Of a stretch of DNA of 21,332 bases, positions 15,302 to 21,332 are shown piece by piece; position 1 is the stretch's first letter, and each line of letters starts with the position of its first letter. The notes beneath the pieces were generated by a model. The model ran no database searches. It had not been told where the DNA came from and saw nothing but the letters and a program-made list of their open reading frames with translations. The DNA is from Fibrobacterota bacterium (lineage in GTDB: Bacteria; Fibrobacterota; Chitinivibrionia; Chitinivibrionales; FEN-1185), in NCBI GenBank assembly GCA_003165595.1, contig PLWQ01000020.1, forward strand, positions 1 to 21,332. The letters run 5' to 3'. Made by a program: the position numbers and the translations under genes.

Positions 15302-15415
15302 TGCGCCAAAGCGCAGGGCCGCCTGATCACGGCCCGGAGGGCCATTGTGGCAGGCGGCACCGAGGCCGAACGGCCGAGCCCGGAGATTCAACCCGCCCAA
15401 CCGGAAGGGCGGGTT
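15302..15415. repeat. Run of GC-rich hairpins
   Basis: TGCGC-CAAA-GCGCA (15302-15315) is a 5-bp hairpin with a tetraloop. GCCGCCTG (15318-15325) pairs perfectly with CAGGCGGC (15351-15358) and encloses CAC/GTG and GGCCC/GGGCC pairings. AACCCGCCC (15390-15398) pairs perfectly with GGGCGGGTT (15407-15415), 9 bp. No T-run follows on either strand. It lies downstream of the minus-strand ferritin-like gene and could block 3' decay or be a further repeat family. Confidence 0.6.
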
Positions 15416-15457
15416 ATAGGCCGACCCGAGCGTAGCGAGGGGAACGCCCGATCTTAT

Positions 15458-15958
15458 CTATGAATCTCCTAGTGATCCCAAATGATTAAACTCGGCATTC
15501 TCCAAAAACCGCTTCGGTTCGTTTACAAATTCAAGAAGATGCTCAACCAGGTGCTCGTGCTTCTGTTCCTCTGCGATCAGGAACTGCAGCACCTTTTTGT
15601 CGTCCGGAGACGATGCCTTGCCCAGCATGCCTTCGTACAACGAAATGCTCTTGGTCTCCATCTCCAGCGCCTTGGCATAGGCCTGAGAATAGTCGTAGGC
15701 CGCCTGCGGAAACGCAAACTGCGCGGAGAGCCCGGCAAAGATGCGCTTCGCCTCCGCCGACGCTTCGCCGGCCAGCGGCGGAGCCGGGGACTTTCTCTTT
15801 GTCTGCCACGCGGAAAAGATATCGTAATGCTGCTGTTCCTCTTTGGCAAGCACCAGGAAAATGCCCGACAGCGCTGTAAGGGGAGAATCGGCCGCGAGTT
15901 TCTGGTAGTACAACTTGCCTTCCATCTCGATGTTTTTTGCGAGTTCAAGCGGGTCCAT
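15458..15958 (-). CDS. Ferritin-like diiron protein (rubrerythrin-type domain, no rubredoxin)
   Basis: A 166-residue four-helix diiron protein. Ligand candidates sit in the rubrerythrin pattern: E11/E13 in helix 1, E41 and H44 (EEQQH) in helix 2, E99/E101 in helix 3, and E131 and H134 (EEQKH) in helix 4. The C-terminal rubredoxin domain of classical rubrerythrin is missing, so electrons would have to come from elsewhere. Likely role: peroxide reduction or iron handling under oxidative stress in the cytoplasm. It is the last gene of a four-gene minus-strand run. The AGGAG site (15965-15969) lies just past the stop codon of the DOMON gene, 13 bases apart, supporting one transcript. Substrate is inferred from family only. 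Confidence 0.82.
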   Translation of the reverse strand: MDPLELAKNIEMEGKLYYQKLAADSPLTALSGIFLVLAKEEQQHYDIFSAWQTKRKSPAPPLAGEASAEAKRIFAGLSAQFAFPQAAYDYSQAYAKALEMETKSISLYEGMLGKASSPDDKKVLQFLIAEEQKHEHLVEHLLEFVNEPKRFLENAEFNHLGSLGDS

Positions 15959-15971
15959 AAAATGCTCCTAG

Positions 15972-16514
15972 CTAGCGAAGGATGATGGTGGTTTTTGCGA
16001 CGTCCAGGTGATGTTCCTTGAAGTCGGCGGAGGGGCCGGCGGCGAGAATGACCTTGACCTTTGCGCCGACGGTGAGTTTTACGTCCCGGGGATCGCCGCT
16101 GTCAAGCGGTATGGTAAAGCTAAACGTCGTTATTCCGTTTGCCTGTGCGCAATCGGCGCTCAGAATATTGTTCTTTCCGCCAAGGGCGGTGTCGGGCTTA
16201 TGCGACACGTCGCTGACGCCGAATTCGTCGGACGAGACCGTTTTCCCGCCGACCGCCGCGCCCATGATGAGGTTGGCGTTTTTCATCATGCTGGTGGGGT
16301 TGAAGCCTGCGGCAACCCAGCCCTTAGTCGGATACGAAACCCGTGCGCTCAGGTTGGGGCCCGCTACTTTCCAGGCAAACGTGAACTTGCCCGCCTTGAC
16401 GGATTGGAAGGGAGCCTCCGGGGCGCCGGTCGCGGCCGAATCCTGCGCCGCGGCAGCAGCGAAAACCGCACAGCCTGCGACCATCGCCGCTGCAAGAAAC
16501 CGTGAAACACTCAT
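15972..16514 (-). CDS. Secreted DOMON-domain (probable haem-binding) protein
   Basis: The 180 residues have a signal peptide (MSVSRFLAAAMVAGC ... AAAAAQ). One DOMON domain follows: GKFTFAWKVAGPNLSARVSY, TKGWVAAGFNP, MMKNANLIMG, ITTFSFTIPLD and an EHHLD near the end. DOMON domains bind haem b or sugars outside the membrane; Met/His candidates are present but not proven ligands. The start at 16514 is chosen because it forms an ATGA overlap with the stop of the upstream membrane gene and has AAGGAG 6 bases upstream; the longer frame from 16559 would lie inside that gene. The coupling to a DUF4405-like di-histidine membrane protein suggests a two-part electron path from membrane to periplasm. A lipoprotein reading (cysteine near the end of the hydrophobic segment) is less likely than plain secretion. 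Confidence 0.78.
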   Translation of the reverse strand: MSVSRFLAAAMVAGCAVFAAAAAQDSAATGAPEAPFQSVKAGKFTFAWKVAGPNLSARVSYPTKGWVAAGFNPTSMMKNANLIMGAAVGGKTVSSDEFGVSDVSHKPDTALGGKNNILSADCAQANGITTFSFTIPLDSGDPRDVKLTVGAKVKVILAAGPSADFKEHHLDVAKTTIILR

Positions 16515-16750
16515 GCCTTGCTCCTTTTCCTGAAATAGTTTGATTTTACCCACGACCAATTGAGCATCAAATGGACAAGAATCAGCGCCGCGAGTGTGAA
16601 TCCGGTAACAAGATGCACCTGACGCACCAGGCCGAACGGAATCGCTTCCGCGAAAAAGGCGAGAAGCACGGCGGTAGCGACCTGCAAGGCCGCAGCCACG
16701 GCAGTCAGCGGATTCGTGATTCTAAGAGCAACAACTTTTGTCAATGCCAC
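16511..16750 (-). CDS. Small DUF4405-like membrane cytochrome b subunit
   Basis: A 79-residue protein with two predicted membrane helices (about 15-34 and 44-64). H46 and H60 lie 14 residues apart in the second helix and are followed by LNWSWV. This H-x13-H-x-x-LNWxW(I/V) pattern matches the DUF4405/cytochrome b561-like fold that holds haem b between helices. Family proteins usually have more helices, so this may be a minimal form or an oligomer. The start is GTG (16748-16750), supported by AAGGGAG about 5 bases upstream. It overlaps the DOMON gene by four bases and follows ferritin by 33 bases. Likely role: moving electrons across or along the membrane to or from the DOMON partner. Assignment rests on motif recognition only. 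Confidence 0.65.
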   Translation of the reverse strand: MALTKVVALRITNPLTAVAAALQVATAVLLAFFAEAIPFGLVRQVHLVTGFTLAALILVHLMLNWSWVKSNYFRKRSKA

Positions 16751-16783
16751 AGGGTCTCCCTTCTCACGATAAACCGCGCGGTC

Positions 16784-17335
16784 CTACGCGCCGCCCGCAG
16801 CCTTCATCGCGGCTTCCACACCCTTGGAGAAATCGGTGGGGACCGTGGTCAGGCGCGTGGCCTTTTCTTTATCGAGCAGATAGAGCGCCGCGGTGTCGCT
16901 GCCGATAAGCTTGAGCTGGGCGATAATATCGTTGTCGTTTTCTTCTTCCTCGGTCTGCTCGGTAACGTACCACTGAAGAAATACTTCGGTCGCGTGGTCC
17001 TTTTCCTTTTTGGCAAGTTCAACCAGTTCGCCGATGCACTTGGTGATGAACTGCTCGTGCGCAAGCGTCTTCTGGAACATGTCCATGGGCGATTTGAATT
17101 CGGCGGGCGGTTCCTTGATTGCAAGCAGCCGCACCTTGCCGCCCATCTTGATGACGTATTCGTAGAATTTCATGGCATGGAGCATTTCCTCATGGTACTG
17201 GACCATGAACCAGTTCGCAAATCCCTTGAGGCCCTTAAACGCGCAATCGGCCGACATGGCCGAATACAGGTAGGCGGAGTACAGTTCGTTGTTGATCTGG
17301 CCGTTGATGGCCTTTTCCATGTTTTTTGATATCAC
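16784..17335 (-). CDS. Bacterial non-haem ferritin (FtnA type)
   Basis: Stores iron by oxidising Fe(II) at a ferroxidase centre in a 24-mer shell. The 183 residues carry every centre ligand at the same positions I recall for E. coli FtnA: E17, E50, H53, E94, Q127 and E130 (INNELYSAYLY, YHEEMLHAMKFYEY, HEQF, TEQTEEE). The start is GTG at 17333-17335, preceded by a strong AAAGGAGG (17341-17348) at 5 bases, and gives the conserved VISKNMEKAINGQIN beginning. An upstream in-frame ATG (17422) would add 29 basic residues foreign to the family. It heads the ferritin, DUF4405-like, DOMON, diiron-protein run. The haem ligand of bacterioferritin is not evident. Confidence 0.93.
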   Translation of the reverse strand: MISKNMEKAINGQINNELYSAYLYSAMSADCAFKGLKGFANWFMVQYHEEMLHAMKFYEYVIKMGGKVRLLAIKEPPAEFKSPMDMFQKTLAHEQFITKCIGELVELAKKEKDHATEVFLQWYVTEQTEEEENDNDIIAQLKLIGSDTAALYLLDKEKATRLTTVPTDFSKGVEAAMKAAGGA

Positions 17336-17415
17336 GGTATCCTCCTTTGTGGCAGCTTGTTTCCCGCGCCGCAAATATTTACCGATCACGCGAGCCGGCC
17401 GGCGCTTCGTATTTC

Positions 17416-17427
17416 GTTTCAAGAAAC
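17416..17427. promoter_or_regulatory. Palindrome upstream of ferritin, possible operator
   Basis: GTTTC-AA-GAAAC is a perfect inverted repeat with a 2-base spacer, about 80 bases before the ferritin GTG. A second palindrome, CGAAATTTCG, lies nearby at 17453-17462. They could bind an iron- or peroxide-responsive regulator, but neither matches a Fur or PerR box I know. Confidence 0.25.
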
Positions 17428-17501
17428 ATAATTAACCGCAGAGGGGATTTCACGAAATTTCGGAGGCGAGCGTCGTCGGTTCGGCGGAAACGGCGGATGT
17501 A

Positions 17502-18347
17502 TTATGCCACGAGCGCCGATTCTTTCCTGAAGAACCTGATTCCTTCTTCCACCAAATGCATATCGACACAGGTATTGTAGCAGGGGCCGTTGGGCCTGTC
17601 GTTGATGACGCCGTAGACAGGTATGGGGTGCACGTCCTGGATGCCGAAGGTGAGGTCGCGTTCGCACGCCACGGCAACGATGCCGTCGGGATTGAACGTG
17701 GCGACTTTCTTGCGCGCCAGGGTGCCTCCGTTTACCACTTCCACTTTGAGCCCGAGACGTTCTCCCATGTCCACGAGCCCGCCCACGGGGCAGCGGCCGC
17801 ACCGGGCGCAGTTGCTCACGTCGGACGTGAGTTTTCTGTTGCAAATGTCAATTTGCAGGCAGTGGGGGAGCAAAATAAGAATCCGGTCTCCGCGGATGCG
17901 TTTGCGCTGCGCCATGGTGAGGGCGTTATTCACCTTGATGAACGAGGCGCGAAGTTTTGCGCGATCGACATGCAGAATCTGGCTCAGGGTGGCAGCGATG
18001 GGAAACAGGAATTTGACGGTTACCGATTGCTTGCCGTGCGGGTACAGGAGATCCCATCCGGTAAGCGCCGAGACGGTTATGAGCGTGAGTCCGGCGGCCA
18101 CAACGAATACCACACAGCACAGCGCGATAATTGAGGCGTGGTCGAGCCACAGCCCGATGGCCGACAAACGGGGATGAACCAGATAATAGATCAGGAATGC
18201 GGTGCCCACGAAAATGGCAAGACTAGCCCAGCAGAACGCCAGGAACGTCGCCTTTGTCCACGCGTTTCGCCACGCGGACTGTAGTTTCCCCTGGACGCTC
18301 GCGGCGACCGCGTTTTTCACAACGCCTGCGGCAGGTTGGGAAGTCAT
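17502..18347 (-). CDS. DUF116-family membrane protein with cysteine-rich domain
   Basis: A 281-residue protein of unknown function. Two membrane segments (about 33-55 and 70-94) are followed by a cytoplasmic cysteine-rich DUF116 domain. The domain has LPHCLQ (C163), C169, NCARCGRCP (C180, C183, C186), C228 and PCYNTC (C256, C260), which probably bind Fe-S or another metal cofactor. DUF116 proteins occur mainly in anaerobes, often near Fe-S or methyltransferase genes; their activity is not established. The gene lies 30 bases after the NifU-like gene on the same strand, probably one operon. The pairing suggests that NifU supplies or repairs its cluster; that is inference. Confidence 0.82.
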   Translation of the reverse strand: MTSQPAAGVVKNAVAASVQGKLQSAWRNAWTKATFLAFCWASLAIFVGTAFLIYYLVHPRLSAIGLWLDHASIIALCCVVFVVAAGLTLITVSALTGWDLLYPHGKQSVTVKFLFPIAATLSQILHVDRAKLRASFIKVNNALTMAQRKRIRGDRILILLPHCLQIDICNRKLTSDVSNCARCGRCPVGGLVDMGERLGLKVEVVNGGTLARKKVATFNPDGIVAVACERDLTFGIQDVHPIPVYGVINDRPNGPCYNTCVDMHLVEEGIRFFRKESALVA

Positions 18348-18377
18348 GGGTGGATGCGACCCGGGGTTAAAAGGGTA

Positions 18378-18605
18378 TCAGCCGACGTTCTCAACGGATT
18401 TCACTTCCGGCACGTTTGCCTTGAGCATCCGTTCCACACCCATTTTAAGGGTCATTGCGGCACCCGGGCAGCCGTGGCAGGCTCCCTGCAACTTCACTTT
18501 TACAACACCGTCTTCTCCCACGTCAACAAGCTGAATGTCTCCGCCGTCGGCTTGAAGATTGGGCCGGATTTGATCGATCACCTTTTCCACTTTTTCCTTG
18601 AGCAT
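18378..18605 (-). CDS. NifU C-terminal-domain Fe-S scaffold protein
   Basis: A 75-residue single-domain Nfu protein. QADGGDIQLVDV (18-29) and the cluster-binding CHGCPGA (C43 and C46) are the family signature. Such proteins dimerise, hold a [4Fe-4S] cluster through the two CxxC motifs and hand it to target enzymes. The start has AAGGAG (18611-18616) 5 bases upstream. It precedes the DUF116 gene. It could serve the many Fe-S proteins here (CooS, AcsB, AcsC, AcsV), but no direct link is visible. Confidence 0.92.
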   Translation of the reverse strand: MLKEKVEKVIDQIRPNLQADGGDIQLVDVGEDGVVKVKLQGACHGCPGAAMTLKMGVERMLKANVPEVKSVENVG

Positions 18606-18725
18606 CGCTTCTCCTTGTAAAAAATACGCTAATCTACGCTGACACTAGTCTTCGTTTTATCGGGTTGAATATTGAAGATGACCGCTGTCTTGCGTGACCT
18701 TAATATACTTGATATCGGAAGAGGC

Positions 18726-18748
18726 CCGCCGCTGCGTAGCAGCGGCGG
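18726..18748. terminator. Strong GC hairpin downstream of the glycosyltransferase gene
   Basis: CCGCCGCTGC (18726-18735) pairs perfectly with GCAGCGGCGG (18739-18748), 10 bp with a 3-base loop. On the minus strand it lies 24 bases after the glycosyltransferase stop, but only GCCTCTTCC follows rather than a T-run. It may be an imperfect terminator or a stabilising 3' hairpin. Confidence 0.45.
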
Positions 18749-18771
18749 CACCCGGATTCTGCCTTTTCAGT

Positions 18772-19941
18772 TCAACCATTCCCCCCAATTTCACCCGAAA
18801 TAACTCGGAAGATCTCCGCAATCCTGTGATCGTAGGTGTGCTCGGAGAGCACCCGCCGCCTGCCTCGTTCCACGATGGCGGCCCGCTCGCTGTCGTGAGA
18901 GGCGTAATAATCGATGAGTTCTCCCAGGTGCTGCTCGTTGTCGAAAACGACCACCTCTTTGGCATCGCCCGTGGTTTCGAAAAACTCCTGCAGAACGGGC
19001 TTGGCACTGGTGATAACGAATGCCCCGGACGCAAGGCAATCGAAGACGCGCTGGGTGAGCCCTTCGCGTATCACCACACGATTGACGTCTATGTTCACCC
19101 TGGTTTCCTGGTAAGTACGGCTCAAGTTGACATAGTAGCCGACTTCCGTGGAGATTTTTTCCCTGGGCAGGTCCAGCAGCCACCATTCGTCTCCGAACAC
19201 CGTAAAGTCGGGATAGCGTCTGGCGAGCGAAACAATGAGCCGCCTGCGAAATACGTAGCTCACCAGGTGCTTGAGCACAAACACGGCTTTGTCGACAGAC
19301 ATTCCCGGAGGAAGGCTCGACGGTTCAACCTGTTGCGCCACGCAAGCCGAAAGGTCGAGTGCGGGATCCTGCCGATAGCGGGAGTACAAGGAGGTGACAA
19401 ACGGAATGAGGGAGTCGAAATACGGTTCGTAGTCCTTGGTGAACGCCTCCGCCTGCTTCACGTATGAATTACCCACAAAGCAAGACGTCCGCTTGTACCC
19501 CGGATGGGGCAATGCCGGTGCAAAGAGTGCAGGGTCCGATGCCAGGGGCGCAAAATGCGCGTTCATGCCGCGGCTGCGCATCGCGGCAACGTAGCTTCTG
19601 TCCGATACGAAGTCGATCCTGTTCGGCATGGGCCGCAGCGGGTGACCGTGAAACGTCTCGTAGAAGAACGGGTCATCGGCGCACCAATTGACATGCAAGA
19701 TAGAATTCGCTGTGAGGAATTCGGCCACCACGTTGTCAAGACCCATACCCCAGTCGTTGACCGTAAAAAGCATCCGTACCCTGTGGGCGCTGAGCGCGTC
19801 GCAGGCCTGCTGCGCCTGCTGGGGCGCGGGATAGTCGGGCATGTTGATCACCGCCAGGCGCACGCCGCTCACGCGTCGAAGCGCATCGATGATCTCTTTT
19901 TGCATCAGGAAATTCTGGTTGAAGAAGGCGACGGTTATCAT
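18772..19941 (-). CDS. CgeB-like glycosyltransferase (GT-B fold)
   Basis: A 389-residue protein resembling the CgeB/DUF3880 group of GT-B glycosyltransferases. The N-terminal half (MITVAFFNQNF, HVNWCADDP at 83-91, SDRSYVAAMRSRG) is the acceptor-side Rossmann fold. The C-terminal half has SCFVGNSY (153-160), DFTVFGDEWW (245-254) and the nucleotide-sugar region RVNIDVNR through RVFDCLASGAFVITS (281-312). No signal peptide or membrane segment, so it is cytoplasmic. Its sugar and acceptor cannot be told; protein, spore-coat or surface-glycan glycosylation are known roles of relatives. It is transcribed from a good promoter that places the start of transcription at or next to the ATG. Divergent from the aminotransferase. 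Confidence 0.8.
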   Translation of the reverse strand: MITVAFFNQNFLMQKEIIDALRRVSGVRLAVINMPDYPAPQQAQQACDALSAHRVRMLFTVNDWGMGLDNVVAEFLTANSILHVNWCADDPFFYETFHGHPLRPMPNRIDFVSDRSYVAAMRSRGMNAHFAPLASDPALFAPALPHPGYKRTSCFVGNSYVKQAEAFTKDYEPYFDSLIPFVTSLYSRYRQDPALDLSACVAQQVEPSSLPPGMSVDKAVFVLKHLVSYVFRRRLIVSLARRYPDFTVFGDEWWLLDLPREKISTEVGYYVNLSRTYQETRVNIDVNRVVIREGLTQRVFDCLASGAFVITSAKPVLQEFFETTGDAKEVVVFDNEQHLGELIDYYASHDSERAAIVERGRRRVLSEHTYDHRIAEIFRVISGEIGGNG

Positions 19942-19949
19942 ATAGTGAA

Positions 19950-19978
19950 ATTATACGTATCGGTTGACTATTATTCAA
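19950..19978 (-). promoter_or_regulatory. Sigma-70-type promoter for the glycosyltransferase gene
   Basis: On the minus strand TTGAAT (19973-19978) and a perfect TATAAT (19950-19955) are separated by 17 bases. The ATG follows the -10 box by 8 bases, so the mRNA would have no or almost no leader; no Shine-Dalgarno is present. Confidence 0.6.
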
Positions 19979-19992
19979 ATTTGTCTTATTTT
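19964..19992 (+). promoter_or_regulatory. Candidate promoter for the aminotransferase gene
   Basis: TTGACT (19964-19969) and TATTTT (19987-19992) are separated by 17 bases. This overlaps the divergent glycosyltransferase promoter, so the two could exclude each other. The leader would be about 80 bases. Confidence 0.4.
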
Positions 19993-20079
19993 GTTGTACG
20001 CTTTTTGTGTAAAAATGCACGCGACCTCGCGCGCAAACGGCGGCAAAGCATCTTTCAATTCAGGAAGGAGCGGCTTCGC

Positions 20080-21332
20080 GTGAACCCCGACAGCCAGGCC
20101 CGGGACCTCAACAACGCCATTTCCAACGCAAACCCGCATGTGCTCAGCATGCTGTCTGCGCGGGGAAAAAACATTTTCTTTCCCAAACTCGGCATCCTTG
20201 CCCAGACCGCCGAAGCCTCAGGAAAAGCGATCAACGCCACCATTGGCACTGCGCTCGAGGACAACGGCACGCCCATGTGCCTCGAATCCCTGTGGAGACA
20301 GCTCAACCTGCAGAAGAAGAACATTTTTTCCTACGCTCCTAGCCCGGGCCGGCCCGAAATCCGGACCATCTGGAAGGACACGCTGTTCAAGAAAAACCCG
20401 TCTCTGGCGGGCGCCGTGATAAGTTTGCCGGTTGTTACAAGCGCGCTTACGCATGGACTTTCCATGGCGGGCTACCTGTTCTGCAATGAGGGCGACGCCA
20501 TAGTCCTTCCCGATTTATACTGGGAGAATTACGACCTTATCTTTACGCATGCGTATGGCGCTTCGATGGCCACCTACGAGACATTTAAAAACAAGGGATA
20601 TAACACGGCGGGAATGGCCCGGCGAATCGCCTCGCTGCCGCGGGGCAAGAAGTTGGTTCTCCTCAATTTTCCGAACAATCCGACCGGCTATACCGTCACC
20701 CTGGCTGAGGCCCTGGCGATTCGCGATTCGCTTATCGCAGCAGCAGAGGCGGGCGACGACATCGTGGTTTTTATCGACGATGCCTATTTCGGTCTTGTGT
20801 TTGAGGACGGCATTCTCACCGAATCGCTGTTTTCCCTGCTTGCCGGCGCGCATGAGCGGATCCTGTGCGTCAAGTTCGACGGACCCACCAAGGAAGACTA
20901 TGTCTGGGGGTTCCGGGTGGGCTTTGTGACGTTCGGAATTAAGAACGGAACCCCGCAGCTCTACGGGGCGCTGGAGGCCAAAATTGCGGGCGCGATACGC
21001 GGCAGCATTTCCAACGCGTCTAACATCAGCCAGTCGCTGCTGCTCAACGCGTATGGCGACGGATCGTACGACGCCGAAAAGCGCGAAAAGTACGAAATCC
21101 TCAAGCGGCGCTACAAGAAGATGCGCGGGATTTTCGCGGCACACCCGGACTATGCGGACGCCATCACGCCGCTGCCCTTTAATTCGGGGTATTTCATGTG
21201 CGTTCGGGTGGTTGCAGGCAATGCCGAGGAAGTTCGTCAGAAATTGCTTTCCGAATACGACACCGGGATTATCGCATTCGGCGACATCATTCGCATCGCG
21301 TTCTCCTCCACGCCGCTGGATTCCCTGGAGAC
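20080..21332 (+). CDS. PLP-dependent fold-type I aminotransferase, cut by the window edge
   Basis: At least 417 residues, open at the right edge. The start is GTG 20080 with AGGAAGGAG (20062-20070) 9 bases upstream; the ATG at 20015 is in another frame and ends at 20082. Fold-type I features are visible: NFPNNPTGYT (196-205), FIDDAYFG (231-238) with the cofactor-contacting Asp and Tyr, and the likely Schiff-base lysine K271 in FDGPTKEDYVWGFRVG with R279 nearby. The N-terminal LNNAISNANPHVLSMLSARGK is not typical of plain aspartate aminotransferase and suggests a distinct subgroup. The substrate amino acid cannot be told. It is divergently transcribed from the glycosyltransferase gene. Confidence 0.85.
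   Translation, partial: MNPDSQARDLNNAISNANPHVLSMLSARGKNIFFPKLGILAQTAEASGKAINATIGTALEDNGTPMCLESLWRQLNLQKKNIFSYAPSPGRPEIRTIWKDTLFKKNPSLAGAVISLPVVTSALTHGLSMAGYLFCNEGDAIVLPDLYWENYDLIFTHAYGASMATYETFKNKGYNTAGMARRIASLPRGKKLVLLNFPNNPTGYTVTLAEALAIRDSLIAAAEAGDDIVVFIDDAYFGLVFEDGILTESLFSLLAGAHERILCVKFDGPTKEDYVWGFRVGFVTFGIKNGTPQLYGALEAKIAGAIRGSISNASNISQSLLLNAYGDGSYDAEKREKYEILKRRYKKMRGIFAAHPDYADAITPLPFNSGYFMCVRVVAGNAEEVRQKLLSEYDTGIIAFGDIIRIAFSSTPLDSLE

Larger units (their letters stand above)
15018..15457. other. 440-base repeat-rich gap without genes
   Basis: It contains copy B of the dispersed element (15040-15187), an AT-richer piece (15188-15280) and a run of GC hairpins (15302-15415). Open frames here have the composition of the repeats and no family features, so I do not call genes. 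Confidence 0.75.

Noticed and set aside
15163-15435. Small plus-strand gene in the repeat-rich gap
   Set aside because: Its sequence is made of repeat and hairpin DNA, with no ribosome site and no family likeness.
17336-17422. 29-residue N-terminal extension of ferritin
   Set aside because: GTG 17335 has a strong AAAGGAGG and gives canonical ferritin numbering; the extension is basic and unrelated.
20015-20082. ATG 20015 as aminotransferase start
   Set aside because: It is in another frame and ends at a TGA overlapping the GTG at 20080.

Overview
The window is about 21.3 kb of GC-rich bacterial DNA. Its main content is a carbon monoxide dehydrogenase/acetyl-CoA synthase (CODH/ACS) cluster of the bacterial Wood-Ljungdahl pathway. 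The host is most likely a strict anaerobe. A secreted GH18 enzyme with a C-terminal sorting-type domain (SGIYVFKL...KAFVV) hints at the Fibrobacterota/FCB side of the tree, but that placement is inference. No rRNA, tRNA or CRISPR array was seen.

Layout. (1) 112-10205, + strand: cooC (Ni-insertion ATPase), cooS/acsA (CODH), one 1170-residue gene that fuses acetyl-CoA synthase (AcsB) to the corrinoid protein small subunit (AcsD), acsC (corrinoid protein large subunit) and acsV (reductive activator of the corrinoid protein). CO2 is reduced to CO on CooS. The CO meets a methyl group carried by AcsC/AcsD at the A-cluster of AcsB. AcsV re-reduces the cobalt when it is oxidised, and CooC loads nickel. 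The methyltransferase acsE and the folate-branch genes are absent from the window. (2) 10409-11566, +: secreted GH18 chitinase-like protein. (3) 11667-14472, -: selD and ptsI (PTS enzyme I). (4) 14610-15017, +: small membrane protein of unknown function. (5) 15458-17335, -: ferritin, a DUF4405-like di-heme membrane protein, a secreted DOMON protein and a ferritin-like diiron protein, which look like one iron/redox operon. (6) 17502-18605, -: NifU-like Fe-S scaffold and a DUF116 membrane protein. (7) 18772-19941, -: CgeB-like glycosyltransferase, divergent from (8) an aminotransferase, 20080 to the right edge, +.

Non-coding DNA is rich in hairpins. There are inverted arrays of a 7-nt repeat before cooC, a three-hairpin element between cooC and cooS, a dispersed element present twice (6507-6627 and 15040-15187), and a strongly structured block just before acsC. 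The best candidate for something unusual is the AcsB-AcsD fusion. It physically joins the methyl-carrier protein to the enzyme that accepts the methyl group.
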